DNA of 64,000 bases from Mycobacterium sp. SMC-4 (GCF_025263265.1 NZ_CP079869.1:5456001-5520000), one strand, 5' to 3'; positions 45,406 to 53,031 are shown, counted from the stretch's first letter. The notes: generated by a model from the sequence alone, not told the origin. Made by a program: numbers and translations.

Positions 45406-46122
45406 ATGGACGTGCCCGATCGCGACGCCCCCGTATCGCCGCACCCCACGGTCAACCGCCTGGAGCGGCGCAAAATGCGTACCCGCAATGCCTTGGTCCG
45501 GGCGGCCCAAGGCTTTATCGCCCAAGGCAAGCTTGCCGTCCCGATTCTGGAGATCACCCAGGCAGCCGACGTGGGAATGGGATCGTTCTACAACCATTTT
45601 TCCAGCAAGGAGGAGTTGTTCGAGGCCGCGGTCACCGACGCCCTCGACAACCTCGGCGCCCTCCTCGACGGCTTCACCGGATCAATACCCGATCCGGCCG
45701 AGGCCTTCGCCGCCAACTACCGACTGACCGGACGGCTGTTGCACTACCGACGACGGGAAGCCGCGCTGCTACTCGCTCATGCGGACTCCCTCATCATGAG
45801 CGACCGGGGCCTGGCACCGCGGGCTCTGCGTGACATCGCCGCGGCGATCGAGCAAGGCCGCTTCACGATCGCCGACCCTGAACTCGGTTTGGCCATCGCC
45901 GGCGGCATGCTCGTCGGTCTCACCACGCTGTTACGCGAGCGACCCCAGAACGACACCGCAGCCACCGTCGACGAAGTGACCGAACGGCTTCTGCGCACGC
46001 TCGGCATGACATCGAAACAGGCCCGGACACTGTGCCAGAAACCGCTACCCGATATTTCGGCACTGCAGGATTCGCCGACCGAATGGCCGGCGCCGTTGGC
46101 CGCGGACGCCACGCCGCCCTGA
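45406..46122 (+). CDS. TetR/AcrR family regulator of cluster 2
   Basis: Repressor of 238 residues. The DNA-binding domain has RKMRTRNALVRAAQGFIAQG, then ITQAADVGMGSFYNHFSSKE as helix-turn-helix. The C-terminal ligand domain is helical with a GLAIAGGMLVGLTTLL segment. ATG 45406 is chosen; ATG-like start nine codons upstream (45379) would lie within the inverted repeat. It is divergent from the five-gene catabolic operon and most likely represses it until a pathway metabolite binds. Confidence 0.88.
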   Translation: MDVPDRDAPVSPHPTVNRLERRKMRTRNALVRAAQGFIAQGKLAVPILEITQAADVGMGSFYNHFSSKEELFEAAVTDALDNLGALLDGFTGSIPDPAEAFAANYRLTGRLLHYRRREAALLLAHADSLIMSDRGLAPRALRDIAAAIEQGRFTIADPELGLAIAGGMLVGLTTLLRERPQNDTAATVDEVTERLLRTLGMTSKQARTLCQKPLPDISALQDSPTEWPAPLAADATPP

Positions 46123-46123
46123 A

Positions 46124-46146
46124 GCGGGGTCGTCTGTCAGACCCGC
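46124..46146. terminator. Candidate terminator after the TetR gene
   Basis: GCGGGGTC (46124-46131) pairs with GACCCGC (46140-46146) with one bulged base, starting 2 bases after the TetR stop, between convergent genes. No T-tract, as is common in mycobacteria. Confidence 0.4.
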
Positions 46147-46162
46147 CCGATGGGCTCAATCG

Positions 46163-46180
46163 CTCGAGGCATGCCTCGAG
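46163..46180. repeat. Perfect 18-base palindrome between convergent genes
   Basis: CTCGAGGCATGCCTCGAG is its own reverse complement, with no loop. It lies 41 bases after the TetR stop and 78 bases before the end of the small exported protein gene. It is not at a promoter. It could be a protein-binding site, part of the transcription-end region, or chance. Confidence 0.5.
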
Positions 46181-46257
46181 GAGGCTTTCATTGCCATCAC
46201 TGGCAGGCGCATCCGAAAAATACTGGCATGCAACCGAAGCCACCGATGGTTCATCGG

Positions 46258-46473
46258 TTACCGTGAGTTGCGAACACTGTTGTCGACGCGCGGCACCTTC
46301 ACCCTGGGCAAGAGCTGATCCCGCCATGGGTAGTTGCTGTCGCGGCTGTAAACGCCCCTGTCGCGGCCGCTATTCCCCGGGCTATTGTCGGTAGCCTGGG
46401 CCACACCTGCAAGGCCGATCAATAACGCCGATGCGATGCCTGCAGCCATCCCGGCTGATCCGAACCTCTTCAT
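46258..46473 (-). CDS. Small exported protein, unknown function
   Basis: A 71-residue product with a clear Sec signal: MKRFGSAGMAAGIASALLIG, cleaved probably after AQA. The mature part is about 43 residues, polar, Arg/Asn/Ser-rich (TDNSPGNSGRDRGVYSRDSN, then PRVKVPRVDN). GAGG is 8 bases before ATG 46473 in a purine-rich leader. I do not recognise the family. It could be a wall-associated peptide or a small secreted effector. It stands alone. Confidence 0.65.
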   Translation of the reverse strand: MKRFGSAGMAAGIASALLIGLAGVAQATDNSPGNSGRDRGVYSRDSNYPWRDQLLPRVKVPRVDNSVRNSR

Positions 46474-46783
46474 CAGTCTCGCCTCTCTCCTCAGAATTTC
46501 GTCCTGACTGTTCCGATATCGGGTCCAACCGGGGCATCGGAGGATTGATTCCCCGGCGATTACTGATGCGCTCGACAGGACCAACGTGAGGGTGGCGACG
46601 TGGGCTCTGAAAGCAGGACAGGCCTTCGTTCAACTAAATGCCATGGTGCCCAACACTGCCCGCGCTCCGCGGCAAGTGCTGTGACGGCCGAGAGGTCGAG
46701 TGCTCAGCCTGGATCAGGTTCGCGAGATGGTCACCATCGAAGGCGATGAAGCCGCAATCCGTGCCGTCCTCGGCGCCGTCGAA
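46474..46783. other. Intergenic stretch with no supported gene
   Basis: About 310 bases between two minus-strand genes. It should hold the promoter and leader of the small exported protein. I see no RNA gene or repeat in it. A plus-strand frame from 46700 is open but runs over the gene at 46784 and has no support. Confidence 0.5.
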
Positions 46784-47092
46784 TCAGACACCCGGCACAA
46801 GCGGGCTGGTGTCGCCGTACACCTCAGATCGCCATTGGGGCATGCTCTCGCCCGCATGCCACCAGGCCGCGTTGATGTACCAGCCCACCGGCGCATACGT
46901 CCCACCCTGGTAGGCGATGTTCGAGTGCCCTGCGTCCCGCTCGCTGGTGTAGGTGACGTTGTCGATGTAAACGTGTCCTCCTGCAACGCCTTCGGTTGGG
47001 TTGCGACCGCCGAACTCCAACGCCCACCAGGTGGACGGGCGATGGGTGTCCGTCGTGATCTCGACGACGGCGATTCCGACGTCGAAGGCCAT
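46784..47092 (-). CDS. Hypothetical protein, 102 residues
   Basis: I do not recognise this protein. It starts MAFDVGIAVVEITTDTHRPS and is rich in aromatic residues and Gly, with THRPSTWWALEFGG, NIAYQGGTYAPVGWYINAAW and SMPQWRSEVYGD. The composition is that of a folded beta-rich domain rather than a frame shadow. No signal peptide is seen from ATG 47092; an upstream in-frame TTG (47098) adds two residues. It is divergent from the toxin-antitoxin pair across 165 bases. No function is proposed. Confidence 0.6.
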   Translation of the reverse strand: MAFDVGIAVVEITTDTHRPSTWWALEFGGRNPTEGVAGGHVYIDNVTYTSERDAGHSNIAYQGGTYAPVGWYINAAWWHAGESMPQWRSEVYGDTSPLVPGV

Positions 47093-47212
47093 GAGCAATC
47101 GAACCCCGTAACCTTCGCTACTGCGACGTCCTGGCATGGCTGCCCCGGCCACCTGCGGTCGGTACCGGACCTGCCAGAATCTGTGCCGCGGGCGGTGAGC
47201 TGCCCCGCACAT

Positions 47213-47251
47213 GTTTCGATTGTTTCAATTCTCTGGGGTGTGGGGTAGGCT
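47213..47251 (+). promoter_or_regulatory. Promoter and tandem repeat of the RES toxin-antitoxin operon
   Basis: GTTTCGATT (47213-47221) and GTTTCAATT (47222-47230) are head-to-tail nonamers. A -10-like TAGGCT at 47246-47251 is 6 bases from the antitoxin ATG, which predicts a leaderless transcript. The repeat overlaps the -35 position, as expected for an autorepression site. Confidence 0.5.
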
Positions 47252-47257
47252 CGGGGC

Positions 47258-47773
47258 ATGACCGCCGCAGTCCCATCCCTCATTCGGGACATTCAAACCA
47301 GGGCCCACCGCGACGCCCGGTTCGTGCGGGTCCTCGACGCGCTGCGTGACGCACCGACCGGTCCTCAGGGTTCACTGGAGCGTTCTGCTGCGCATGTGCT
47401 CAACGAGCAACGCCGCAGTGTCCTCGTCGACGAGTTCGTCGACGGCGCGCTGTCGACCGCGCAGGTACAAGCCCAACTCGGGTATGCCTCGCCGCAGGCG
47501 GTGCACCGGCTGCGGACCCGCAAACGGGTGGTCGGCGCACCGGTGGGTAACAGGACCTGGTTTCCGGCCTGGCAGTTCGACGGCGGACGGCTTCGCGCCG
47601 ACCTCCCTCGGATCCTTGAGCTGTTGTCGCGCTTTACCGACGACCCGATCGCCGCGGACCGCATCATGCGCCTGCAGCGCGAGGACCTGAATAGCGCATC
47701 CATCGCGGAGGCGCTCGAAAACCCGGCGACCATTGCGGCGGCCTGGCGAGCCCTCACCGACCTAGGTGCCTGA
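47258..47773 (+). CDS. Putative antitoxin of a RES-type toxin-antitoxin pair
   Basis: A 171-residue protein directly upstream of the RES protein and overlapping it by 8 bases. Residues 62-115 look like a winged or Xre/MerR-like helix-turn-helix (LSTAQVQAQLGYASPQAVHR, then a basic RTRKR). The C-terminus (about 125-171) resembles the Xre-MbcA-ParS toxin-binding domain, ending in a pattern ASIAEALENPATIAAAW similar to the family's aEALxxP segment. It has an extra N-terminal 55 residues not found in short MbcA-type antitoxins. Probably neutralises the toxin and represses the operon. Confidence 0.7.
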   Translation: MTAAVPSLIRDIQTRAHRDARFVRVLDALRDAPTGPQGSLERSAAHVLNEQRRSVLVDEFVDGALSTAQVQAQLGYASPQAVHRLRTRKRVVGAPVGNRTWFPAWQFDGGRLRADLPRILELLSRFTDDPIAADRIMRLQREDLNSASIAEALENPATIAAAWRALTDLGA

Positions 47774-48383
47774 CCTCCTCCCCGGCTACCTCCGGCCCCT
47801 GCCCGCGGACCGCCCGGCCGGGCTGCGCAGCAGAACGGTCAGACCCAACACCACGATGTGGCGCGTGGAAGCCGCGCGCCCCAGCGAGTGGGACTGGCAC
47901 GGCTTCCCTGCACCGCGCTACCGCTTCGACGCGCCGTCGGGCGCCTTCCGCACCCGGTACGCCGGCGCTGACCTCGTCGGCGCCTTCCGTGAGCGCTATC
48001 GCGCCACCGGTCTGGTGCTGCCCGCCGATCACTCCGAGCACTTCCTGATCGAGATGATCACCCGCCACCCGATCCGGGTGCTCGATCTGCGCACCGAACG
48101 CAACCTCGACGCCCTGGACATCGACGACCAGATCAGCACCGGCCAGCACGACGCGGTGTGGGACACCTGCCAGCGTCTCGCCGAAGCCTCTCGACAGTGG
48201 TGGCCCGACCTGTCGGCGATTGTGTACCGGTCACGGACCACCCCGCAGCAGTCCACCAACTACGCATTCTTCGCCCATCACCACTTCCGCACCCGGGTGT
48301 GGCGCCTGGTCGACCGCGCTGACGTCCTCACCGAACTTGTCCTGCGGCACCGTTTCACCCTCAACTGGCAACTCAACGGCTGA
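47766..48383 (+). CDS. RES domain toxin (putative NAD-degrading)
   Basis: RES family protein of 205 residues. Pattern seen: TTMWRVEAARPSEW (Arg33), PRYRF (Arg51-Tyr52), Glu76 in VGAFRERYRATG and YRSRTTPQQSTNYAFF (Ser156), the conserved R, Y, E and S positions of the domain. Known RES toxins such as MbcT of M. tuberculosis destroy NAD+; that activity is inferred here. GTG 47766 starts inside the antitoxin's last codons, so the two are translated together. It is convergent with the DUF4262 gene. Confidence 0.78.
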   Translation: MPDLLPGYLRPLPADRPAGLRSRTVRPNTTMWRVEAARPSEWDWHGFPAPRYRFDAPSGAFRTRYAGADLVGAFRERYRATGLVLPADHSEHFLIEMITRHPIRVLDLRTERNLDALDIDDQISTGQHDAVWDTCQRLAEASRQWWPDLSAIVYRSRTTPQQSTNYAFFAHHHFRTRVWRLVDRADVLTELVLRHRFTLNWQLNG

Positions 48384-48434
48384 CCACGTTCACCCCGACT
48401 CGGCGTTCACGCAACGGTGCGCGGGTGTTGTCGG

Positions 48435-48917
48435 TCAGGCGGCCGAGGTCGGCCAGTCTGTGCGACATCCGAGCACGGGTTGTCGCCGGCGACCGTGTCC
48501 CCATCCCGCAGCCCACGGGAACCGTCTGTTGCCAGCGGCCCAAACCAGTTGTAGAGCACGGATGTTCGGACCGAAGATGTCGACGGCGAACCTCAGGTGC
48601 ACATCGGGGTGCTCGACCTCGACCACCTCGATGAGGAATCGGTCCTTGTAGTCGATGTGCATCGCCGGTGCCAACACGGTCCCGTCATCAACCACCATGT
48701 GTGCGATCGAGCTCAGCACGCGGCACGAGACCTCGGCCGATAGCCCGGTCATCAACAACTCGGGCAGACCTCGGCCGTACAGCCCAACGGTGTAGGCGAA
48801 CGGTCTCTTCTCGCTCTCGACGTACTGTACGACCCAGCCATGGTCGCGAATGGTCTCGCGGAGATGCTCCAAGTAGTCCTCGTTGGTGGCTTCCGGATGG
48901 TCGCATCTCCAGCACAT
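48435..48917 (-). CDS. DUF4262 domain protein
   Basis: A 160-residue cytoplasmic protein starting MCWRCDHPEATNEDYLEHLR, the typical opening of DUF4262. The domain has VESEKRPFAYTVGLYGRGLP and LIEVVEVEHPDVHLR. Two N-terminal Cys could bind metal. GGGAG is 5 bases before ATG 48917. The last 30 residues, Arg/Trp/Gly-rich, are less typical. Function of the family is unknown. It lies next to the RES pair but convergent with it. Confidence 0.8.
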   Translation of the reverse strand: MCWRCDHPEATNEDYLEHLRETIRDHGWVVQYVESEKRPFAYTVGLYGRGLPELLMTGLSAEVSCRVLSSIAHMVVDDGTVLAPAMHIDYKDRFLIEVVEVEHPDVHLRFAVDIFGPNIRALQLVWAAGNRRFPWAAGWGHGRRRQPVLGCRTDWPTSAA

Positions 48918-49024
48918 CGCTGCTCCCTTCGTCGTTGCCGTCAGCATGCACGCGCCGTCCGACAAATCGCGGGGGCGTTCCCTGGGTGAAAAGGTCACGG
49001 GGCCAGGCGCAGCCGGGTTGCGCC

Positions 49025-49261
49025 GTGGTGCGCGACGGCAACAGCTCGCTCGACGGCCACACCATGGACGCCGCCGAGGCCCAACGGCTGGTGGCGCGGT
49101 ACGCGATCGACACAGAAGGCTTCACCGCGCTGTTGATCGGGAAAGACGGTGGCGAGAAACGGCGCATCGACGGGGTGCCGGATCTCCGGGCGATCTACGC
49201 GGTGATCGACGGAATGCCCATGCGCAGCAGCGAGATGAACTCCGCCGCGAGTCGGTGTTGA
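49025..49261 (+). pseudogene. 5'-truncated DUF4174 remnant
   Basis: The reading frame ends with a good DUF4174 C-terminus: FTALLIGKDGGEKRR and YAVIDGMPMRSSEM. Normal members are about 120-150 residues with an N-terminal strand-helix-strand region; here only about 78 residues follow the first usable GTG (49025), and the upstream frame to the divergent DUF4262 gene holds no such segment. It may be a decayed gene, or a short functional one. The next gene's GTG directly follows its TGA. Confidence 0.55.
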
Positions 49262-49894
49262 GTGCGCCGGCACCGGGGCCGGGCGGATCGGCTGACGCTG
49301 TGGCTGATCGGCATGGTGTCTGTCTGCCCGTTGCTACTGGTTGTGTCCTGCTCGGACGCGGCGCGGTCCTCGGACGGAGATGAGCCAGCCGATGTCTTAC
49401 TCGTCGGCCTCGATGACGCCGACGAGGTGGCGACATGGACAACCGTCAACGACCCCGTGATGGGTGGTGCGTCCACCTCGCGCATCAGGTTCGGCGACGG
49501 TGGGCTCGTGTTTTCTGGAAACATCTCGCTGGACAACAACGGTGGGTTCGCTTCGGCCCGTAGTCCGCAGGACCCCGATATCGGTCGCCGAGCGGCCGGT
49601 GCCACCTCACTTGGAGTGCGCGCTGTCGGCGACGGCAAGACCTACCTGCTGAAGGTCGGCCGTCCCGAGCAGCCGTGGTCCTACGTTCAGCGTTTTCCCA
49701 CCGAGGCCGGCGTCGACCGGATCTACCAACTGCCTGTCGAGGACTTTCAGCCGGTCGGCACGCGTCTCGGCCCCGCGCCCGACGCGCCCAAGAATCTGGA
49801 TCCCGCAACCATCGGTCAGGTATCGATCTACATTCTCGATAAACAGCAGGGTCCCTTCGAAATCAGAGCCAGCGCAATCACTGCCACCTTCTGA
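49262..49894 (+). CDS. CIA30-family lipoprotein
   Basis: Predicted lipoprotein with a complex I intermediate-associated protein 30-like (CIA30) beta-sandwich. The signal peptide ends in LLLVVSC, placing a lipidated Cys at residue 30. The domain pattern is clear: WTTVNDPVMGGASTSRI, LVFSGNISLDNNGGFASARS and GQVSIYILDKQQGPFEIRA. GTG 49262 abuts the TGA of the DUF4174 remnant. In bacteria the family's role is unknown; carbohydrate or protein binding at the cell surface is a guess. Confidence 0.82.
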   Translation: MRRHRGRADRLTLWLIGMVSVCPLLLVVSCSDAARSSDGDEPADVLLVGLDDADEVATWTTVNDPVMGGASTSRIRFGDGGLVFSGNISLDNNGGFASARSPQDPDIGRRAAGATSLGVRAVGDGKTYLLKVGRPEQPWSYVQRFPTEAGVDRIYQLPVEDFQPVGTRLGPAPDAPKNLDPATIGQVSIYILDKQQGPFEIRASAITATF

Positions 49895-49963
49895 GGACCC
49901 CGACTGACTTCTATAGCCCGATGTCGCGGCGCACCACGCGGCATGGACCGGCCGACGCTGCTC

Positions 49964-50791
49964 TCACGCTGGAGGTGGAGTGGTGCTGAAGATCGGCCAG
50001 CAGATCTCTGTGGCGGTGAACGTCGTCGGCGTCGAGGGCGTGGCTCCGATGTAGTGTTCGCGGATCGGGCCCTGGTGGCTGATCAGATGCTCGTTCACAT
50101 ATCGACCCAGAGCCGCGTAGCTGCGGTCGATGCCGTCGTGACCACCGGGATGGGTGAGCACCGCGAACTCGGCCGCAGGCAAGATCTCAGCACGGACGCC
50201 CTCCGGGGGGTGCGCGGAATGCGGCGCCGGGACGAAGAGGGTTGCCTTGCCGCGTGATTCGAGAAACAGCGCTCGGTCGTAGAGGCCGCCCGGCTGGTGC
50301 CCCAGCCCGGCGCTGCCCGCCGCCGTAACGGCGTCGCGCAAAGTCCTCAGCGACGTTCCGAACCAGTCGTCGATCTCGGAAACCTCGATGGTGGCGCCGA
50401 CGGACCAGACGGTGAGCGCCGGCTTGCGCTGCATGTCCACGTGGGCCGGGACGCTCACCGGAGAGAGCAACTCGCGCAGCGCGCCGACGGTGTCACGAGT
50501 TTGTTGTAGCTGCACCTCCATCTGTGCGAGATGAGTGGTGATGATCTCGGTGCGTGCCGCGGCGTCCTCTGTGCTCAGCAGCGCCTTGATGTCGGGAATG
50601 GACATGCCCAGCGATCGGAACCGGCGGATGATGTGTGCATGGTCTACCTGGCTGGTGTCGTAGAAGCGGTAGCCGGTGTGGGCGTCGACGTGGACTGGTT
50701 CGAGAATGCCGATGTCGTGGTAGTGCCGGAGCGCTTTCCTGCTCAGGCTGGTCATCACAGCGAAGTCACCGATCGAGACGCGTGCGCCCAT
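49964..50791 (-). CDS. MerR family regulator with GyrI-like effector domain
   Basis: Transcription activator. N-terminal winged helix: VSIGDFAVMTSLSRKALRHY and the arm HVDAHTGYRFYD; then a dimer coiled coil (TEIITTHLAQMEVQLQQTRD). The C-terminal 150 residues are a GyrI/AraC-effector-like ligand-binding fold. AGGAGG stands 6 bases before ATG 50791. It is divergent from the NTF2-like/SDR genes across two facing MerR dyads, so it should control both directions. Confidence 0.88.
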   Translation of the reverse strand: MGARVSIGDFAVMTSLSRKALRHYHDIGILEPVHVDAHTGYRFYDTSQVDHAHIIRRFRSLGMSIPDIKALLSTEDAAARTEIITTHLAQMEVQLQQTRDTVGALRELLSPVSVPAHVDMQRKPALTVWSVGATIEVSEIDDWFGTSLRTLRDAVTAAGSAGLGHQPGGLYDRALFLESRGKATLFVPAPHSAHPPEGVRAEILPAAEFAVLTHPGGHDGIDRSYAALGRYVNEHLISHQGPIREHYIGATPSTPTTFTATEICWPIFSTTPPPA

Positions 50792-50848
50792 GGCGTCCTC
50801 CTCTGCGTTTCGCCGTCGGTGTAGGCCGTGGGACCATCCTGCAGTCTG

Positions 50849-50900
50849 CCCCTAGGGCAAGGTCAACATGTGCGCGCGGGGTTGACCTTGCCCTTAGGGG
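50849..50900. promoter_or_regulatory. Divergent MerR-type promoters with two facing dyads
   Basis: Segments 50849-50867 and 50881-50900 are near-perfect inverted copies (CCCCTAGGGCAAGGTCAAC facing its complement). Each contains a TTGACC -35 followed by an internal dyad of the form CTTGCCC-TA-GGGGCAG. To the right TTGACC (50882-50887) has a 19-base spacer to CACGGT (50907-50912); to the left the same spacer leads to CAGGAT. A 19-base spacer is the hallmark of MerR-activated promoters. The right promoter would start transcription near the ATG at 50919. Confidence 0.7.
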
Positions 50901-50918
50901 AAGCCCCACGGTGGGGTC

Positions 50919-51269
50919 ATGACCACAGATTGGGATGCGCTCCCGGACAGCATCAAGACGTTCATGACCGCACTCGACGCCCGAGACGCCGACCGGGCCC
51001 TCGCCACGCTCACCCCGGACGCCGTCGTGACCGACGAGGGCCGCGACTATACGGGCGGCGACGACATCGGGACCTGGGTCGCGACTGCGGCCAGTGAGTA
51101 CACCTACACCACCGAGTTCACCGGCGCGACGGTGCTCGAAGAGCAGACCGATACGACCGTCGACGTCGGGCAGCACCTGGAGGGTGACTTCCCCGGCGGG
51201 GTCGCCGATCTGCACTATCGGTTCACCCTCGACGGCGTGTTGATCAGCCGGTTGGTGATCGAACCATGA
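50919..51269 (+). CDS. SnoaL/NTF2-like protein
   Basis: Small (116 residues) cone-fold protein of the NTF2/SnoaL superfamily. It opens MTTDWDALPDSIKTFMTALD with ADRALATLTPDAVVTDEGRDY, the typical helix and strand, and ends with RFTLDGVLISRLVIEP. Such proteins isomerise, hydrolyse or bind small hydrophobic molecules; no catalytic residues can be assigned. Its TGA overlaps the next ATG (ATGA), tying it to the SDR. Under the MerR promoter. Confidence 0.82.
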   Translation: MTTDWDALPDSIKTFMTALDARDADRALATLTPDAVVTDEGRDYTGGDDIGTWVATAASEYTYTTEFTGATVLEEQTDTTVDVGQHLEGDFPGGVADLHYRFTLDGVLISRLVIEP

Positions 51270-52117
51270 GCAGACGATGGTTCATCACCGGGGGCACGTC
51301 CGGCGGTTTCGGGGTGGCGTTCGCCGAGGCGGCGCTGGAGGCCGGGGACTGCGTGGTACTCACCTCCCGGCGCCAGCAGGAGCTGGCGGCGTGGGCCGAT
51401 CAGTACGGCGACCGCGTTCTCGTCGTGCCGCTAGAGCTCACCGACGCGGCGCAGGTGCAGCGTGCGGTGCATGCGGCCGAGGAGCGCTTCGGCGGTATCG
51501 ACGTGCTGGTCAACAATGCCGGCCGCGGTTGGTACGGATCCATCGAGGGGATGGACGAGTCCGCGGTGCGGGCGATGTTCGAGCTGAACTTCTTCGCGGT
51601 GCTGTCGGTGATCCGCGCGGTGCTGCCGGGGATGCGCGCCCGCGGGAGCGGGTGGATCGTCAACGTGTCCTCGGTGGCCGGGCTGGTGTCGGCGCCCGGA
51701 TTCGGCTACTACAGTGCGACGAAGTTCGCCCTCGAAGCCATCACCGATGCCCTGCGCGATGAGGTTGCCGCACAGGGTATCTCCGTGTTGACCGTAGAAC
51801 CAGGGGCGTTCCGCACCAACGCCTACGCCGGCTTTGCGAACGAGCCCGTAGCGGAGGCGATTCCGGAATATCACGACATGCTCGCACAGGTCCGTGCCGC
51901 CTTCGTCGAGATGGACGGCGTGCAGCCCGGCGACCCCAGCCGTGCGGCCCGTGCGGTGATCGCAGCGATGGCCCAAGACCCGCCTCCCCGCCGGCTGGTC
52001 TTGGGCAACAACGGCTACGACGCCGTGATCGACGCACTGGAACATGCTCTCGGCGAAATCCGGGCCAATGAGACACTCTCTCGCAGCGCGGATTTCCCCA
52101 CCAGTGCGGGGAGTTGA
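51266..52117 (+). CDS. Classical short-chain dehydrogenase/reductase
   Basis: NAD(P)-dependent oxidoreductase of 283 residues. Cofactor motif TGGTSGGFGVAFAE, structural NNAG in VLVNNAGRGWYGS, catalytic Ser in VNVSSVAGL and the Tyr-Lys pair in YYSATKFALE. ATG 51266 overlaps the NTF2-like TGA. The pair likely handles one compound sensed by the MerR regulator, for example a reactive carbonyl or drug-like molecule (inference). Confidence 0.9.
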   Translation: MSRRWFITGGTSGGFGVAFAEAALEAGDCVVLTSRRQQELAAWADQYGDRVLVVPLELTDAAQVQRAVHAAEERFGGIDVLVNNAGRGWYGSIEGMDESAVRAMFELNFFAVLSVIRAVLPGMRARGSGWIVNVSSVAGLVSAPGFGYYSATKFALEAITDALRDEVAAQGISVLTVEPGAFRTNAYAGFANEPVAEAIPEYHDMLAQVRAAFVEMDGVQPGDPSRAARAVIAAMAQDPPPRRLVLGNNGYDAVIDALEHALGEIRANETLSRSADFPTSAGS

Positions 52118-52127
52118 GTTGGGTCGG

Positions 52128-52874
52128 CTAGCTCCGGCGAGCCGGCCACACCGGCGCACCGAGTTCGCGCGACACCGTGCGCGCGGCGTCGCGCAGTGCG
52201 TCGACGTCCGCGGGCTCCAACGGCCAGCGGGCGGCGGGAACAACCAGGCCGATCGCCCCGATCACCTCTCCGGATGAGTCAAACACCGCTGCGGCGCAGG
52301 CACATTCACCGATCACTGCTTCCTCGACCTCGTCGGCGAGTCCGGTGGCTCGGACAACCTCGAGTTGAGAAGCCAGCACCGCGGGGTCGGTGATCGTCTC
52401 ACCGGTCATGCTGCGCAACGGCGCCGGCGCGCTCTCGCCGGCGGTGAACGCCAGCAGTGCCTTGCCCAGAGCGCTGGCATGGGCGGGAATCACGATGCCG
52501 ACCTCGGGCATCTGACGGGTTCCGTCGGGACGGGGCTCGTGGGCGACGACGACGATCTCGTCGAAGAGCAGCACCGCGGTCCGCACTGCGCAGCCGGTGC
52601 GCCGGGCCAGTCCCTCGGCCCAGATCGCCACCCGTGCACGCAGCTCCAGCGTCTCCAGATAGACATTGCCCAACCGCAGGGTCGCCGGCCCGAGCCGGTA
52701 GCGTCCCGAGTCGATCTCCTGCTGCACCATCCCGTGTGCGAGCAGGGTGCGAATCAAACCGTGCACCGTCGAGGGCGCGAGGTCGATCGCCGCGGCGACC
52801 TCCCCCAGGCTCATCCGCCGTCCACCCTGCAACACCGTGAGGATGCGTAGCGCTCGGTCGACCGCCTGAATCAT
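52128..52874 (-). CDS. IclR family regulator of the glycerol/dihydroxyacetone operon
   Basis: Repressor or activator of 248 residues. N-terminal winged helix: IQAVDRALRILTVL and SLGEVAAAIDLAPSTVHGLI. The C-terminal effector domain has PAHASALGKALLAF and the GECACAAAVFD segment typical of IclR. ATG 52874 is chosen; longer in-frame starts (up to 52961) would run into the inverted repeats thought to be its operator. It is divergent from the aquaglyceroporin-dha genes, its probable targets, with glycerol or dihydroxyacetone phosphate as possible effector. Confidence 0.87.
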   Translation of the reverse strand: MIQAVDRALRILTVLQGGRRMSLGEVAAAIDLAPSTVHGLIRTLLAHGMVQQEIDSGRYRLGPATLRLGNVYLETLELRARVAIWAEGLARRTGCAVRTAVLLFDEIVVVAHEPRPDGTRQMPEVGIVIPAHASALGKALLAFTAGESAPAPLRSMTGETITDPAVLASQLEVVRATGLADEVEEAVIGECACAAAVFDSSGEVIGAIGLVVPAARWPLEPADVDALRDAARTVSRELGAPVWPARRS

Positions 52875-52938
52875 CTGCCCTGCCTTCTTCTCGCGCACCC
52901 CTTGTGCCCACCGAAGCATAAGCGTATGGTCCAGATCA

Positions 52939-52977
52939 CATTCGACATTATCGAATGGCATCCGCTATCGCCGATAG
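52939..52977. promoter_or_regulatory. Candidate IclR operator: two inverted repeats
   Basis: CATTCGA (52939-52945) and TCGAATG (52951-52957) are perfect arms around CATTA. CTATC (52965-52969) and GATAG (52973-52977) form a second dyad around GCC. Both lie between the divergent IclR and aquaglyceroporin genes, 55-93 bases before the latter's ATG. IclR proteins commonly bind such palindromes; binding is inferred. Confidence 0.5.
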
Positions 52978-53031
52978 GTGAACGGTAGGGTCACGGACCG
53001 GCGACTCGTGCGAACTCAGAGGAGAGCAAGT

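Noticed and set aside
46700..47248. Plus-strand frame starting LSLDQVREMVTIEGDEAAIR after its GTG
   Set aside because: The first 28 codons look protein-like, but the rest is antisense to the better-supported gene at 46784-47092, and there is no ribosome site.
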